From Cyclostephanos tholiformis (taxonomy: Eukaryota; Bacillariophyta; Thalassiosirophyceae; Thalassiosirales; Thalassiosiraceae): a stretch of DNA of 26,130 bases. The DNA is taken from NCBI GenBank assembly GCA_036939975.1, contig JALLPB010000086.1, positions 1-26,130 of the forward strand. The letters run 5' to 3'. Positions 9,476 through 19,124 of this stretch are shown piece by piece. Position 1 is the stretch's first letter. The number at the start of each line of letters is the position of its first letter. Under the pieces are notes generated by a model, which was not told the DNA's origin, ran no database searches, and saw only the letters and a list, made by a program, of their open reading frames with translations. A program made the translations under genes and the position numbers.

Positions 9476-11308
9476 TCAAGCAATGGCAGCGAAGAAAGGG
9501 ATCTTCATCTTTCTGTCGCCCCCCATACTAGTCGCTGCGATGACGTCCGCCTCCTTCTTGGCGGCGTTTGCCCTCTCGCTAAGATCCTTCAGTCCCCCAG
9601 GTCCATCCGCGCGCGCAATGATCTCGTCGGCCACCATGAGTCCGCTTCGCGTGGCACCCTCCATGGAATCGAGGTAATCCTGATAGGTGTAGCTACCCGC
9701 AAGGAAGAAGTTCGACACCGGCGTGGCCTGCCTCGGTCGGTACTTGTCCTGTCCCGGCTTCTCGCGATAGAGCGACTGCCCGAGCTTCACGACGTTGCTC
9801 CACGTGCAGGTGAGCTTGCGCGACGACGGGAATAGACGATTAAGCTGATCGATGCAATCCTGCACGATCTGCTTCTCGGACCTAGCGAACGCGCGCTCGT
9901 CGAACACCGCCTGTATCAGGCTGCCCTCGCCGGCCTTGTAATAATCGCCGGGGGAGGTAACCGCCAGGTCGGCGAAGCACGAGAATTCCGCATCCGCCGA
10001 ATACAGGAGGTTATCGATGCCGCCTCCCCGACCGTTCGACTGATCCCCCGATACGTCCATCATGCGCACGTCGTCGTTCATTTCCGTGACCCAACCGTCG
10101 AAGCGCAATTGTACGGTCGCTATGGGGACGGTATCGAGGTTGTATATGTTATCGAACATCGGGAAGTTATCGCGGAAGGATTGGGGCAGTACTTTCTTGA
10201 TACCGGGAACGTCCAGCGCGCATACCACAGCATCGTACTCCCTCAATTCCTCCCTCGGGCCGACCCTGATCCCCGTGACCCTCGTCGGCCTGCCGCTTTC
10301 GTCGGTGTCGTAAACGAGCTCCCGACATCCGGTCGACGTCGTGATCTTTACCCCCCGATCGTCCAGGTACTTGAGTATCGGATCGTGGAGGCAGGTTTGG
10401 GGACTCCCCTCGAGCATGCGAAGCACGCTCGCCTCGGTCCTGATCGCGAAAAGCATGAATATCGTGAGCATGCACCGCGCCGATATGTGATCGCAATCCA
10501 CGAATCCGAGGGCGTACGCGATGGGATCCCACATCCTATCGAGGGATCCGCGACTGCCCCCGAGCTGGGTGAACCACTGAGTGAAGGTGACGTCGTCGAG
10601 ATCGCGTACCATGTCCATGCCGCCGTCGAAGTCGAATAGGGCGCGCACGATGGGGGAGGTCCCCAGACGCAGTGCATTGTGGAACTTGTCCTCGATGCCG
10701 AGCTGCTCCGTCCTCGCGAATGCCTGTAGGCCGCTCACGGGCGCACCGATGGGGAAACGGAAGTCGAGACTACCGAGGGATCCCCCCTCGTTGACGAAGG
10801 TGTGGACGTGGTCCTTGATGCGCAATTCAGTATCGAAGCTGCCGGTGCGCTTCATTATGCCGAAGAGGTTGTAATAGCACCCGAAGAAGACGTGCAATCC
10901 CATCTCGATGTGATTGCCGTCCTTGTCAAGCCACGAGCTGACCTTTCCCCCCACGTACGGGCGCAGTTCGAACATCTCCACGTCGTGTCCGGCATCCGCG
11001 AGGTCCATCGCCGCGACCAATCCAGCGAGACCCGCGCCGACGATGCCGATCTTCAGTCGAGAATCGTTCTTCTTGCCTGGGCCGTTCATGGCGCGCGCCA
11101 TCAGGTCCTTGTTGAGGAAGGAATCGTTGCCTATCTGCTTCCTCGCCGATTCCGACTTGAAGTCGCCCGTATCCGCGACGGCCGCCGCTGTCGACGACGA
11201 CGACGTCGTTATTTGACGGCGGAACGTGGCGGCGGACGGGAGCTGAAAGGCGGAGGACGAGGCGACGCAGCCGATGGCGCATGCGGTTGCCGTGGACAGT
11301 CGGACCAT
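9476..11308 (-). CDS. ZDS: Zeta-carotene desaturase, plastid-targeted
   Basis: This FAD enzyme of carotenoid synthesis converts zeta-carotene via neurosporene to (pro)lycopene in the plastid, normally passing electrons to plastoquinone. The protein is 610 residues from the chosen start. Residues 1-20 form a signal peptide ending SSSA, followed by FQLP, the diatom Ala/Phe plastid presequence motif, and then a Ser/Thr/Arg-rich transit stretch. The dinucleotide-binding motif GAGLAG is at 91-96, with the ribose-binding Glu near 114 and GGKVSSW at 120-126. The C-terminal carotenoid-desaturase motif [20 protein letters not shown] begins near 534. The open frame extends 45 codons further upstream (to 11443), but the signal peptide must be N-terminal, so I chose the ATG at 11306-11308, preceded by aca. 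The extra C-terminal tail after the motif (about 45 residues, Lys/Ala-rich) is variable in the family. The frame is intact and no intron is needed. Phytoene desaturase is the main alternative, but residues such as [14 protein letters not shown] fit ZDS better. Confidence 0.94.
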   Translation of the reverse strand: MVRLSTATACAIGCVASSSAFQLPSAATFRRQITTSSSSTAAAVADTGDFKSESARKQIGNDSFLNKDLMARAMNGPGKKNDSRLKIGIVGAGLAGLVAAMDLADAGHDVEMFELRPYVGGKVSSWLDKDGNHIEMGLHVFFGCYYNLFGIMKRTGSFDTELRIKDHVHTFVNEGGSLGSLDFRFPIGAPVSGLQAFARTEQLGIEDKFHNALRLGTSPIVRALFDFDGGMDMVRDLDDVTFTQWFTQLGGSRGSLDRMWDPIAYALGFVDCDHISARCMLTIFMLFAIRTEASVLRMLEGSPQTCLHDPILKYLDDRGVKITTSTGCRELVYDTDESGRPTRVTGIRVGPREELREYDAVVCALDVPGIKKVLPQSFRDNFPMFDNIYNLDTVPIATVQLRFDGWVTEMNDDVRMMDVSGDQSNGRGGGIDNLLYSADAEFSCFADLAVTSPGDYYKAGEGSLIQAVFDERAFARSEKQIVQDCIDQLNRLFPSSRKLTCTWSNVVKLGQSLYREKPGQDKYRPRQATPVSNFFLAGSYTYQDYLDSMEGATRSGLMVADEIIARADGPGGLKDLSERANAAKKEADVIAATSMGGDRKMKIPFFAAIA

Positions 11309-11825
11309 TGTATTTATACCTCCGTCTTGTGGCTGCCTGTTGTTTCTTCTGAGGTAGGTATAACTTGGTTTTTGAAAGCTGCCGCCTCGTGGGTGGTGGG
11401 TTGTGGGTGTTATGGGGTTGTGTGTTGGTTCCTGTTGGTTCACTATTTTTTTTCACAAAAGAGGGATGATGACGTATGACGTTTCCCTCCTCTAGAGAGA
11501 GTGTCGTAAAATGGAAAACCCGACTCTCTATTTTATTTTATGATAAGAAGTAGTAGGTAGACACGTACGTACTTACTCTTATGGATACCCCAACCTAATC
11601 TATCTACCTACCCATAGCGTAAGTAAGTAAAAAAGTAAGTACTATTGCATCATACTAGTATTACTTACCTACATGGTTACTTACTTGGAAGTATCTACCT
11701 ACTACGATATCTCCTACAAACATAAAACGGACCTGACAGGAAAGGTAATCGAATAGTACTTATACCACCACCGCATCGAATCGTCTTCGGGCGGCGTAGG
11801 CATCGACTCGACGACTCCCGCGACG
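11309..11825. promoter_or_regulatory. Divergent intergenic region between the desaturase and helicase genes
   Basis: These 517 bp separate two divergent start codons and presumably hold both promoters. The middle (about 11550-11715) is rich in short related words: tacctac, gtaggta, gtaagtaagta, acttactt. This looks like diverged tetranucleotide repeat sequence on both strands. It gives way abruptly to GC-rich sequence near 11770. I cannot identify a defined core promoter or transcription-factor site from sequence alone. Confidence 0.5.
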
Positions 11826-14135
11826 ATGTCCAACGACGTCGTATATCGCCACTACACCCATGAGCGTCGCATCCTCCCCATCGCGTCCCATCGAACGCAG
11901 ATCCTGCGCGCGATCGAACTGTACGGCGTTTTGGTCCTCGTGGGCGAGACCGGATGCGGCAAGTCGACGCAGCTGCCTCAGTACCTGTACGAGAACGGTT
12001 GGACCGATGGGGACATGGAGGTGATATGCACCCAGCCCCGACGCATCGCGGCGACGTCCCTGGCGATGAGGGTATCGACGGAGGTGGACGATCCGTCGAT
12101 CGTGGGATATTCGGTGCGATTCGATTCGAGTTACGTCCCGGGCGTCACTAGGATACGCTACGTCACCGACGGATGGCTATTGAGGGAAACGACGCTACTC
12201 GATCCGCTGTTATCGCGCTGTTCGGTGTTGATCATCGACGAGGCGCACGAGAGAAGTTTGAATACGGAATTGCTCCTGGGCGCAGTCAAGAAGATTCGGA
12301 GGGCGCGTCCGCAATTGAGGATCGTGATATGCAGTGCCACGCTGGACGCCGAATCGTTCTTGGAATATTTCGTGGGCGGTAGACGACGTCGGCGAAAATG
12401 CAAGAATGGGAGAGAGGAGATGACGATTAAGAGGACGGGGGGGGGGGAGAAGAATAACGACGATGGCGTAAACGATGAACCACGACAACGAAAGAGAAAA
12501 TCTCGCTGGGGAAAAATACACGATGGAACGACGGCCAATGACGCGGAAGAAGGGGACGAGGATGGCAGGGATTTGACCGATGGGACGATCATATCGGTGG
12601 ATGGGAGGCAGCATCCCGTCGACGTCATGTACGTCAACGAGCCGGTATCGGATTACGTCAAATCGACTGTCGAGACAGCATTGCGGATACTGGAGGAGGA
12701 TGGTGGACGCGGTGGCGATGGTCGCGACGATGACGACGGCGGGGACATCCTATGCTTCCTCGCCACGGGGGAAGAGGTCGACTCGGCCGTCAAAATGGCC
12801 GAGGATGCCATCTCGTCATCAACGACGATAAAGGGCGACAGCAGTCGTCGTCGTAAAAGAGGCAACGACGCGTCATGCCTGCCGCTGTACAGCTCGCTCC
12901 CCCCGAATGTTCAATCCCAGGTCTTCCTCCCCAGATCGACCGACGAAGTACGACGTGGCAAGCGCAGGATAATCTTCGCGACGAACATCGCGGAGGCGAG
13001 CGTCACAGTGCCGAACGTCGCGCACGTGATCGATTGCGGTTATGCCAAGATGCCCTTCTTCGATCCATATTCGGGATTCGATCGGCTAATCGTATGTCCG
13101 ATAAGCAGAGCGAGCGCGAGGCAGCGCGCGGGTAGGGCGGGGAGGGTACGTCCGGGTCGGTGCTACCGTCTGTACTCCGAGGACGCGTATGATAGACTCG
13201 AGGCCGAAACAGCGCCGGAGGTGCAGCGTTGTGAGTTGACGACTCTGATTATGACAATCAAGGCCCTGGGGGTAAAAAACGTCCTGTCATTCGATTTGAT
13301 GAGCGTACCGACCGTCGAGGCTCTGTCTCACGGCCTCGAGAGCCTGTATGCACTCGGCGCGTTGGATGAAAGCGCGGAGCTAACTGACCTAGGCATGGAG
13401 ATGGTTTACTTCCCCACGGACGTTCGTACGTCTCGCATGCTTTTAGCGAGCCTGGACATGGAAAGACGTGAGGATACGCCCCCGATGATATCCAAGCTCA
13501 TCGTCGCGGACGTCCTCACGGTTTCCGCCGTTCTTCAGGTCAAAGACCTATTCCGGCAACCCCGCACGGAAGGACAGTGGCGATCGTATGACAACGCCAT
13601 GGCCGACGTCCTAGATAGGAGCGGTGATCACGTCACCTCGGTACACCTGTTTGATCTCGTGGATCACTCCGGGAAAATCCTATCCGAGGACGAGTGTCGG
13701 GATCGCTTCGTGAATCGAGCGGCGCTCGTGCGCGCGTTCGACGTTAGGGATCAGCTCTCGAGATTCCTACGTCGTCGGTTCGGTGGAAATGGAGGATCCA
13801 GTTCCTCTTCGTGGTTTGGTCCGAAACGGAGGGAGATTGTCGGTTCGCGAGTGTACGATCCCGACGAGCGCAGCGAGGCCATACGCAAATGCGTAACGGC
13901 TGGGTACTTCACGAACGCGGCAAGGCTCGGCGATGGCGGACGCTACTACAGCCTGCGAGGGAACTACGCGGTGTCGGTGAGTCCGTCGAGCGTCCTTCAC
14001 AGGTACGGAGAGAGCTCGGAGTACATAGTTTTCGGCCGGACGTACGACGGCAGTCGCGGCGGCGTGGATGCGAAGCCTTGTAGCTCCGTGAACGGGCTTT
14101 GGCTGAGGCAATTGGCCCCACATTATTGGTCTTGA
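11826..14135 (+). CDS. DHX35: DEAH-box RNA helicase, DHX35-like
   Basis: An ATP-dependent RNA helicase of the DEAH/RHA group, 769 residues. DHX35 in other eukaryotes is a spliceosome-associated nuclear protein. Motifs in order: Walker A GETGCGKST (40-48), TQPRRIAA (69-76), TDGWLLRE (114-121; the usual Met is Trp), DEAH (138-141), SAT (170-172), GDILCFLATGEEVD (306-319), RIIFATNIAEASVTV (381-395) and QRAGRAGR (433-440). Winged-helix/HA2 and OB-fold regions follow, including KCVTAGYFTNAARLGDGGRY and the terminal LWLRQLAPHYWS. RQHPVDVMYVNEPVSDYVKS (261-280) and the OB-fold end fit DHX35 better than PRP2/16/22/43, as does the lack of a long N-terminal extension. Residues about 184-256 are a charged, low-complexity insert containing RKRKSRWG (222-229) and a run of G nucleotides near 12439. 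The frame is open throughout; a short unspliced intron in the insert cannot be excluded. Confidence 0.9.
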   Translation: MSNDVVYRHYTHERRILPIASHRTQILRAIELYGVLVLVGETGCGKSTQLPQYLYENGWTDGDMEVICTQPRRIAATSLAMRVSTEVDDPSIVGYSVRFDSSYVPGVTRIRYVTDGWLLRETTLLDPLLSRCSVLIIDEAHERSLNTELLLGAVKKIRRARPQLRIVICSATLDAESFLEYFVGGRRRRRKCKNGREEMTIKRTGGGEKNNDDGVNDEPRQRKRKSRWGKIHDGTTANDAEEGDEDGRDLTDGTIISVDGRQHPVDVMYVNEPVSDYVKSTVETALRILEEDGGRGGDGRDDDDGGDILCFLATGEEVDSAVKMAEDAISSSTTIKGDSSRRRKRGNDASCLPLYSSLPPNVQSQVFLPRSTDEVRRGKRRIIFATNIAEASVTVPNVAHVIDCGYAKMPFFDPYSGFDRLIVCPISRASARQRAGRAGRVRPGRCYRLYSEDAYDRLEAETAPEVQRCELTTLIMTIKALGVKNVLSFDLMSVPTVEALSHGLESLYALGALDESAELTDLGMEMVYFPTDVRTSRMLLASLDMERREDTPPMISKLIVADVLTVSAVLQVKDLFRQPRTEGQWRSYDNAMADVLDRSGDHVTSVHLFDLVDHSGKILSEDECRDRFVNRAALVRAFDVRDQLSRFLRRRFGGNGGSSSSSWFGPKRREIVGSRVYDPDERSEAIRKCVTAGYFTNAARLGDGGRYYSLRGNYAVSVSPSSVLHRYGESSEYIVFGRTYDGSRGGVDAKPCSSVNGLWLRQLAPHYWS

Positions 14136-14221
14136 TACATCGATTGTAATGTTGCTTTACACGACACACAGGAATAATATATATCCAAGTACCATTATCT
14201 ACTGTCTTTCAAATTAGGTGT

Positions 14222-14689
14222 TTATGTGCCATCGCTTAGCTCTCCCTCCTCTGCTCTGCTCTCAACGGGAGATGGCGGGATTCTATTAGGCGACGTCAAT
14301 GTCGATGTGGGGTGGTCGCTCCCGTTATCGAAAAAGCTACCGTTGACATCGTCATCCTCGTCCTGCGACGAAGCCCTCATTAAATGAGGTACGAAGTAAT
14401 CTGAGTCATCGTCGTCGTCTCTACAATTGTTGTTGTTGTTGTTGTTGTTGCCGTCATCTACGCCTATGTCGGAAAAATGGACAGCATGGGCATCAGAGAA
14501 GGAAACGGAGAGGGATGGCCTTGTGTTACTGGTGCTGGAGGGCGTGAGGTTGCTGACCTTTGTGGTGAGATTGTTGTGAAGGATGGCGCCGGGAATCGTC
14601 GTCATGGTATGAGGCGTTGTTGTCGGCCTTGATGTCGTTGTCAGTCCATCATGGTTCGGTTGCCACTTGCACTCATCAGGACTCTGCAT
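14222..14689 (-). CDS. Hypothetical acidic, Ser/Thr/Asn-rich protein, convergent with the helicase
   Basis: A 155-residue open frame of unknown function whose stop lies 86 bp from the helicase stop. It has no recognisable globular domain. The first half is Thr/Ser/Pro-rich. A run of eight Asn (81-88) is encoded by the GTT repeat and is followed by five Asp (91-95). The C-terminal part is acidic and ends EEGELSDGT. HAVHF (68-72) fits the relaxed RVxF docking pattern for protein phosphatase 1, a pattern that also occurs by chance. A second minus-strand frame just upstream (14676-14903) overlaps its start in another frame, so the true 5' end could lie further upstream with an intron. It may also be a non-coding 3' region; confidence is moderate at best. 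Confidence 0.4.
   Translation of the reverse strand: MQSPDECKWQPNHDGLTTTSRPTTTPHTMTTIPGAILHNNLTTKVSNLTPSSTSNTRPSLSVSFSDAHAVHFSDIGVDDGNNNNNNNNCRDDDDDSDYFVPHLMRASSQDEDDDVNGSFFDNGSDHPTSTLTSPNRIPPSPVESRAEEGELSDGT
14427..14450. repeat. (TTG)8 microsatellite
   Basis: Eight perfect TTG units. If the minus-strand open frame is real, they encode its poly-Asn run. Its length is likely to vary between alleles. Confidence 0.9.
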
Positions 14690-14967
14690 GATGATACCTT
14701 TTTTTAGAAGACGCCGCGGTTGATAATATCATCGCGGTTCGTGATGTTGTGCTTCGTCGCGCAGTGAATTTCTTCTCGTCATGATGAATGATGATTGTTT
14801 GGTGGTAGTAGGGTTGCGAGCCACCTCGGTCAGCTTGGTCAGTCTTGGCTTGATTCACGAGATTTTGAAGTACCTGCCCACATTTTAAAGTTCGGAGTGT
14901 CATCTTGTTGGTATTGTAATGTTGTATTTATGAAAATGACTTATCGGTTAGATCTGTCACTCACACA

Positions 14968-15270
14968 TAAGACTGATAAATCTAAAAGGAAACAAGTCGG
15001 ATTTGGCGGGAAATTTTTTTCAATCCGGACAGACCGCGTAGGACGTCGACTAAAATTGCCATATCTCTTTTTCCAGAAGGTCTCTCGAATTGTCTGGTAC
15101 ACCGAACGAAAGCCAACGAGATCCTTTTTTTCAAGGGCTTCTTATTTTTTTTCAGTCGTACAGATTCCCACATATGTGTGGGGTCAAAGTTGAGTAACGC
15201 TTCAGCAATTTTCGTACGTCAAACGCTCCCGCCAAAACCGACTTGTTTCCTTTTAGATTTATCAGTCTTA
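14968..15270. mobile_element. 303-bp MITE with 43-bp terminal inverted repeats
   Basis: The left end (14968-15010) begins taagactgataaatctaaaa. The right end (15228-15270), reverse-complemented, matches it at 42 of 43 positions. Both ends begin with TA, fitting a TA target duplication and a Tc1/mariner (Stowaway-like) origin, which I infer. No transposase is encoded. The near-identity of the ends suggests more recent insertion than the other elements here. The 278 bp between the hypothetical gene and this element hold nothing recognised. Confidence 0.9.
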
Positions 15271-15684
15271 CATAATTAAACTACAAAAACATACCAAATC
15301 CTACAGAGGAATTCAAAAGCTAGCTTACCCTTACCAATTGAATACAGCGACGACAGCCAACGCAATATTAAGCCACTTGCTATTGACGTCCATTACCACC
15401 AGTTATATCACCCTAGAAATTCCCATTGCCCCGACCATTTGAGACGAAGCAGATTTGACCCAGCGGGACCTTAAATGTCGCCGCCTCACTTAACTCGAAC
15501 TTCTTCCTGAACCAGCCGTGCTCACATTAGCATTACTGGAAGAATTAGAAAACACCACTTAAAGAAAAAAAAACAAAATCCCAGACAGCAACAAACTCTA
15601 CAAAACCCATGGCAAAACACTTCAAAATACTTACACACCCCTAGTCACTGCAATGTGCCACTCAGATCCTAGGTCAATTAAATG
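15271..15684. other. Non-coding stretch upstream of the LINE ORF1 relic
   Basis: No gene is seen. An A-rich block lies near 15560-15580. Part of this stretch is probably the LINE 5' untranslated region, but I could not fix the element's 5' end or a target-site duplication. Confidence 0.4.
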
Positions 15685-15720
15685 ATGGCCTGTCCCCTCC
15701 TCCTGTATATCCTCATAATA

Positions 15721-18363
15721 TGCCAAACCATCCTACTCCAGACTCCGCACCCTCAAGCACAAACCACCCTGCCCCAGACCCCACTCCCTCAAGCAACACA
15801 GGTCAAGTGTCGCACAGAAGATTGGCCCATCCCAAGAAAAAATCCCTGCAAAAGCGTCGCGTCCTGGAGCACCTCAAGGAAGTGGATCAGATCTACACAG
15901 GGTAACAATGCAGGAGCACCTGCCTCATCATTAAAGAGTGGAATAAAGAGTGAGGTTCACAGTGGGTCGACTGCATTCTTTTTGGCAAAGAAGGATATTT
16001 TATCGATGGAGAAGTGGACAGAGCTCCAGATGATGGCTGGCAAATTGTGTGCAAAGATGGAGAAAGTGACGAGGACACAGACTATTGACTCCAACAACAA
16101 CATCATGAACACATTTTTCCTCACATACCTTGCCACATGCACCATCGATATGCACATGCCACCATCAATACTTCACTCTACCATGACAATCTCTGCCATG
16201 GATATGCAAGCGCTCCCACTGAACTTATTTCTACTGCTACCCCCATCCCACCACACTGGTAATACACCATCAACCTCTATGTTGACGACACAAGCTTTCA
16301 CATTACACCCAGCAAGAATGATGACGACAACCCCACACCACAACCTTTGCATCTGTGCAATCTCAAAGAAAAACAATGATTCAGTACCAGACGAGCTGAT
16401 GAAGGTTGTAGCTGCAGAGAAGAGAACTCACAAAGCGAAAAAGAAAGTGAGGGCAGAGGAGAGGATAGAGGAAGAGAAAAAGAAAATGGCAGATGCGATG
16501 AAAGCCACCAATCCCCCTACCATCTCCCCAATTACCATGTCTGACATAGCAGATGCCACAGAAGAACTGACCCTTTATCATGGCAACACACTCATGATCG
16601 ACTCCCCCCCAGCAGAATCTAGTAATAGAGAAGCAGAAGACAATGAGCCCCCAGAAAGACTACTTGACATTAGCCCTAATCACCTGACCTTTGGCAAAGA
16701 AACTGAAGACATCACCAAAACGACCAACAAAATAATCGACATCTCATGTTCTGAGAACTTCTCATTGAAAAAGAAAACAAGGAGCACAGTTGTCAGCTCG
16801 GTAAAAATGTCTACTCACTATACTACGAAGAGCTTCAATATCTCCCAGCCATCACACAAACATTTACACCCATGCACCTTTGTGGAAGCAGCTATCACCC
16901 TAACCAAGGATGATAAACCCAAAGAGTTCATTGCAGCCATCAAGCTCCTACTAACAAATGGGAAGATTCTGGACAGCCACTTTGCTCTTACTCCATTAAA
17001 ACAGGACACTACTAAAAAGAAATCAAAGCCAATACCGAAGATGACATCCCTACTAACTTCACCCACCTCTGACAATATGCCTACACCTTCAGAAACCGAA
17101 TCTTTGTGAAGAAGAGGGACTGGAAACAAGAGAATAATCCAAAAAAAAAACACCATGACAACAAAACTAAGGACAGCTCCTTCAAGAACCTGGTCATTTA
17201 CTTCATGTTTGTCATAGCAACCAACCTTGAGCCCCGCTCCCTCGTTCACAGTATAAGAACCAAATTCAAAGCCAATGGCAGTGGGAAACTCCAAGTCAAA
17301 GAACAACAATCCCAGGAGAGTAAGGTTGTCTTAGACCTCTATTATGTATTCACCAGTATCCCCTACAACATCATTCTCATGACTATATGGTCCATCCTAC
17401 AAGACGCCACAAACATCAAAGAGCTTGAGATAATGGTTCTCGAAGATGATGAGGTGTACAACCCCCGCCCGATCCCAGGAATCTCCATCCATTCTCAGGT
17501 TCCCAGACTGAAAGGCCTCAATGTGTCAGCCCTTGACAAAATCCCATACCATGTACGGGAGAACAGGAAAGTATTACACATTGAAACCGACAATGAGGAT
17601 GAAAAGTACCTCAAGGAACTTGTACAGTTTGCAAAGGAATGCAATCTCCTCTCCCTGTTCCTAGGAAAACGAGTGTGGATTAGCAAGGTAATGGATGCCA
17701 ACTCCACCCCAGGGGAAGGCAAGAGGATGGTGAAAGGTGCAATGGGCACACAAACTACCAAGGCTTGATAATCTATCTCCGGTATCCATCTCCTCGATGG
17801 GGAGTTCAAATTCAATGGAGAGGGGAATGTATCTCTCCAAATGGTCTTGTTCACCTACTTCAATATTCTCAGTCTTTGCAGAGCTGCATAAGATGGAAGA
17901 AATGGGCCCAGTTCTGGCAAAAATCCCAGCATGTGCGGAGGCAGAGCGACCTGTTCACATGATGAGCAAACACATTGCTGGTTTCCTCTTTCATTTTTTG
18001 GTTGATGCCTCCCTTTCCATACAGTTTGTCATGGACCTCATTAAGGCTACATGTGATCCAACCCTGGTTAAGGAGATCGACGAGTGTGAATGGAACCCCA
18101 AGATGAAGACAGTCACCACACCAGACAAGAGAAGGTTTAATGATAAGCTAGGTGGTCCAATGCATTTGACCTGAAAGAGATGGGAGTGAAAACTGCAAAA
18201 CAGGCCACCAACAAGAATCTAGAAATACTATTTGACCTAGATGCTGACGCACTCAGCTTTGCAACTGTCCACGGCCACCACCTCAAGAAATCTGCGAAGA
18301 TGATGATAGTGAGGGAACATCCTCCGCAGCCATTCCCAGTCCGGCTATTCTGCCATGCATGAA
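15721..18363 (+). pseudogene. LINE ORF1 relic (frameshifted)
   Basis: ORF1 products of non-LTR elements usually bind RNA; no specific domain is recognisable here. The N-terminal piece (about 15721-15905) is Pro/Ser-rich and then basic (PKKKSLQKRRVLEHLKEVDQ). A longer open frame (15682-17109) gives a Lys/Glu-rich, probably coiled-coil stretch (AEKRTHKAKKKVRAEERIEE, followed by more Glu/Lys) and FVEAAITLTKDDKPKEFIAA. The frame from 17106 to 17768 continues with KKRDWKQENNPKKKHHDN and KLQVKEQQSQESKVV. Later pieces reach about 18174 and then 18363 (GVKTAKQATNKNLEILFDLD). The early part of the 15682-17109 frame (to about 16380) is probably a shadow: other frames read more plausibly there (for example PDDGWQIVCKDGE). 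At least three frame changes make it non-functional. Confidence 0.7.
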
Positions 18364-18930
18364 CCCCAACAAGGAAGCCATGAGGAAGACCATTCCCTTG
18401 CCATCTGCTAAAGCTTCTGCTCCAAGTGAGGAGAAGGAAGGGGACACGCGTGCGGCGGATGGCGGATAGTCGCCAACCATGCCCACTCTGAATCCACAAG
18501 TGGGGGCATATACCACACGGACAGTGAATTGAGGAATAATATGGGTGCTCCATTAGACACACATGGTTTAAGACGAGCATTAGCAGACTCTTCATAGGGG
18601 AGGAGAACCGGCACCATTTTTCTAAGGAATCGGGGAGAATCAAGTAGAGTAATTAACTTACTAAATAATGACATATCTAGCACCACCATTTACCAACCAG
18701 GATGACTGAATATGACTACCCACATGTTAGTCCTCAAGGCATAGGAATACAGGGTGACAAGAAACCAAGTGAAGGGGAAACTCATTGAGACAGAGGCAAG
18801 GTCTCACTGCTGGGGTCTAGAAGACACAGGCACCATCCACACGACGAACCTCAAATCAAGTGAAGAGATACAACAGCAAGAACAGATAGATAAATGGGGG
18901 GTATCTGACAAGGTGCTCAATATACACAGG

Positions 18931-19124
18931 GTACTTCCAGGATGCAAGGAGGAGGGGATCACATGACTGCTATGTGAAAATGCAAAAGGTATTCCCAATA
19001 GGCTGGGAGGGAATGAAAAGCTGGACAGTACTTCCAGGATGCAAGGAGGAGGGGATCACATGACTGATATATAAAAATGTAAAAGGTTTTCTCAATAGGC
19101 TGGGAGGGAATGAAAAGCTGGACA
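18931..19124. repeat. 97-bp tandem duplication inside the LINE
   Basis: Copy 1 (18931-19027) and copy 2 (19028-19124) both begin gtacttccaggatgcaagga and end gaatgaaaagctggaca, with a few substitutions between them. The period is not a multiple of three, so the second copy shifts the reading frame of the endonuclease N-terminus. Confidence 0.95.

Noticed and set aside
11311..11318. TATAAATA on the minus strand as the desaturase TATA box
   Set aside because: It lies only two bases before the chosen ATG. A TATA-driven start about 30 nt downstream would exclude that ATG and the signal peptide, so it is more likely just an A-rich leader before the start codon.
10109..11479. Long plus-strand open frames antisense to the desaturase
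   Set aside because: Shadows of a GC-rich coding gene. They contain no domains, while the minus-strand frame is a full recognisable enzyme.
14690..14705. A 14-bp GT...AG segment (gtatcatcatgcag on the minus strand) as an intron joining two open frames
   Set aside because: Far too short for a spliceosomal intron, and removing it is not supported by any protein similarity.
15682..16380. Start of the 475-residue open frame as a genuine secreted or membrane protein (hydrophobic MMACPLLLYILIICQ)
   Set aside because: Another frame reads more like the ORF1 N-terminus (Pro/Ser-rich then KKKSLQKRR), so the hydrophobic start is probably a frame shadow.
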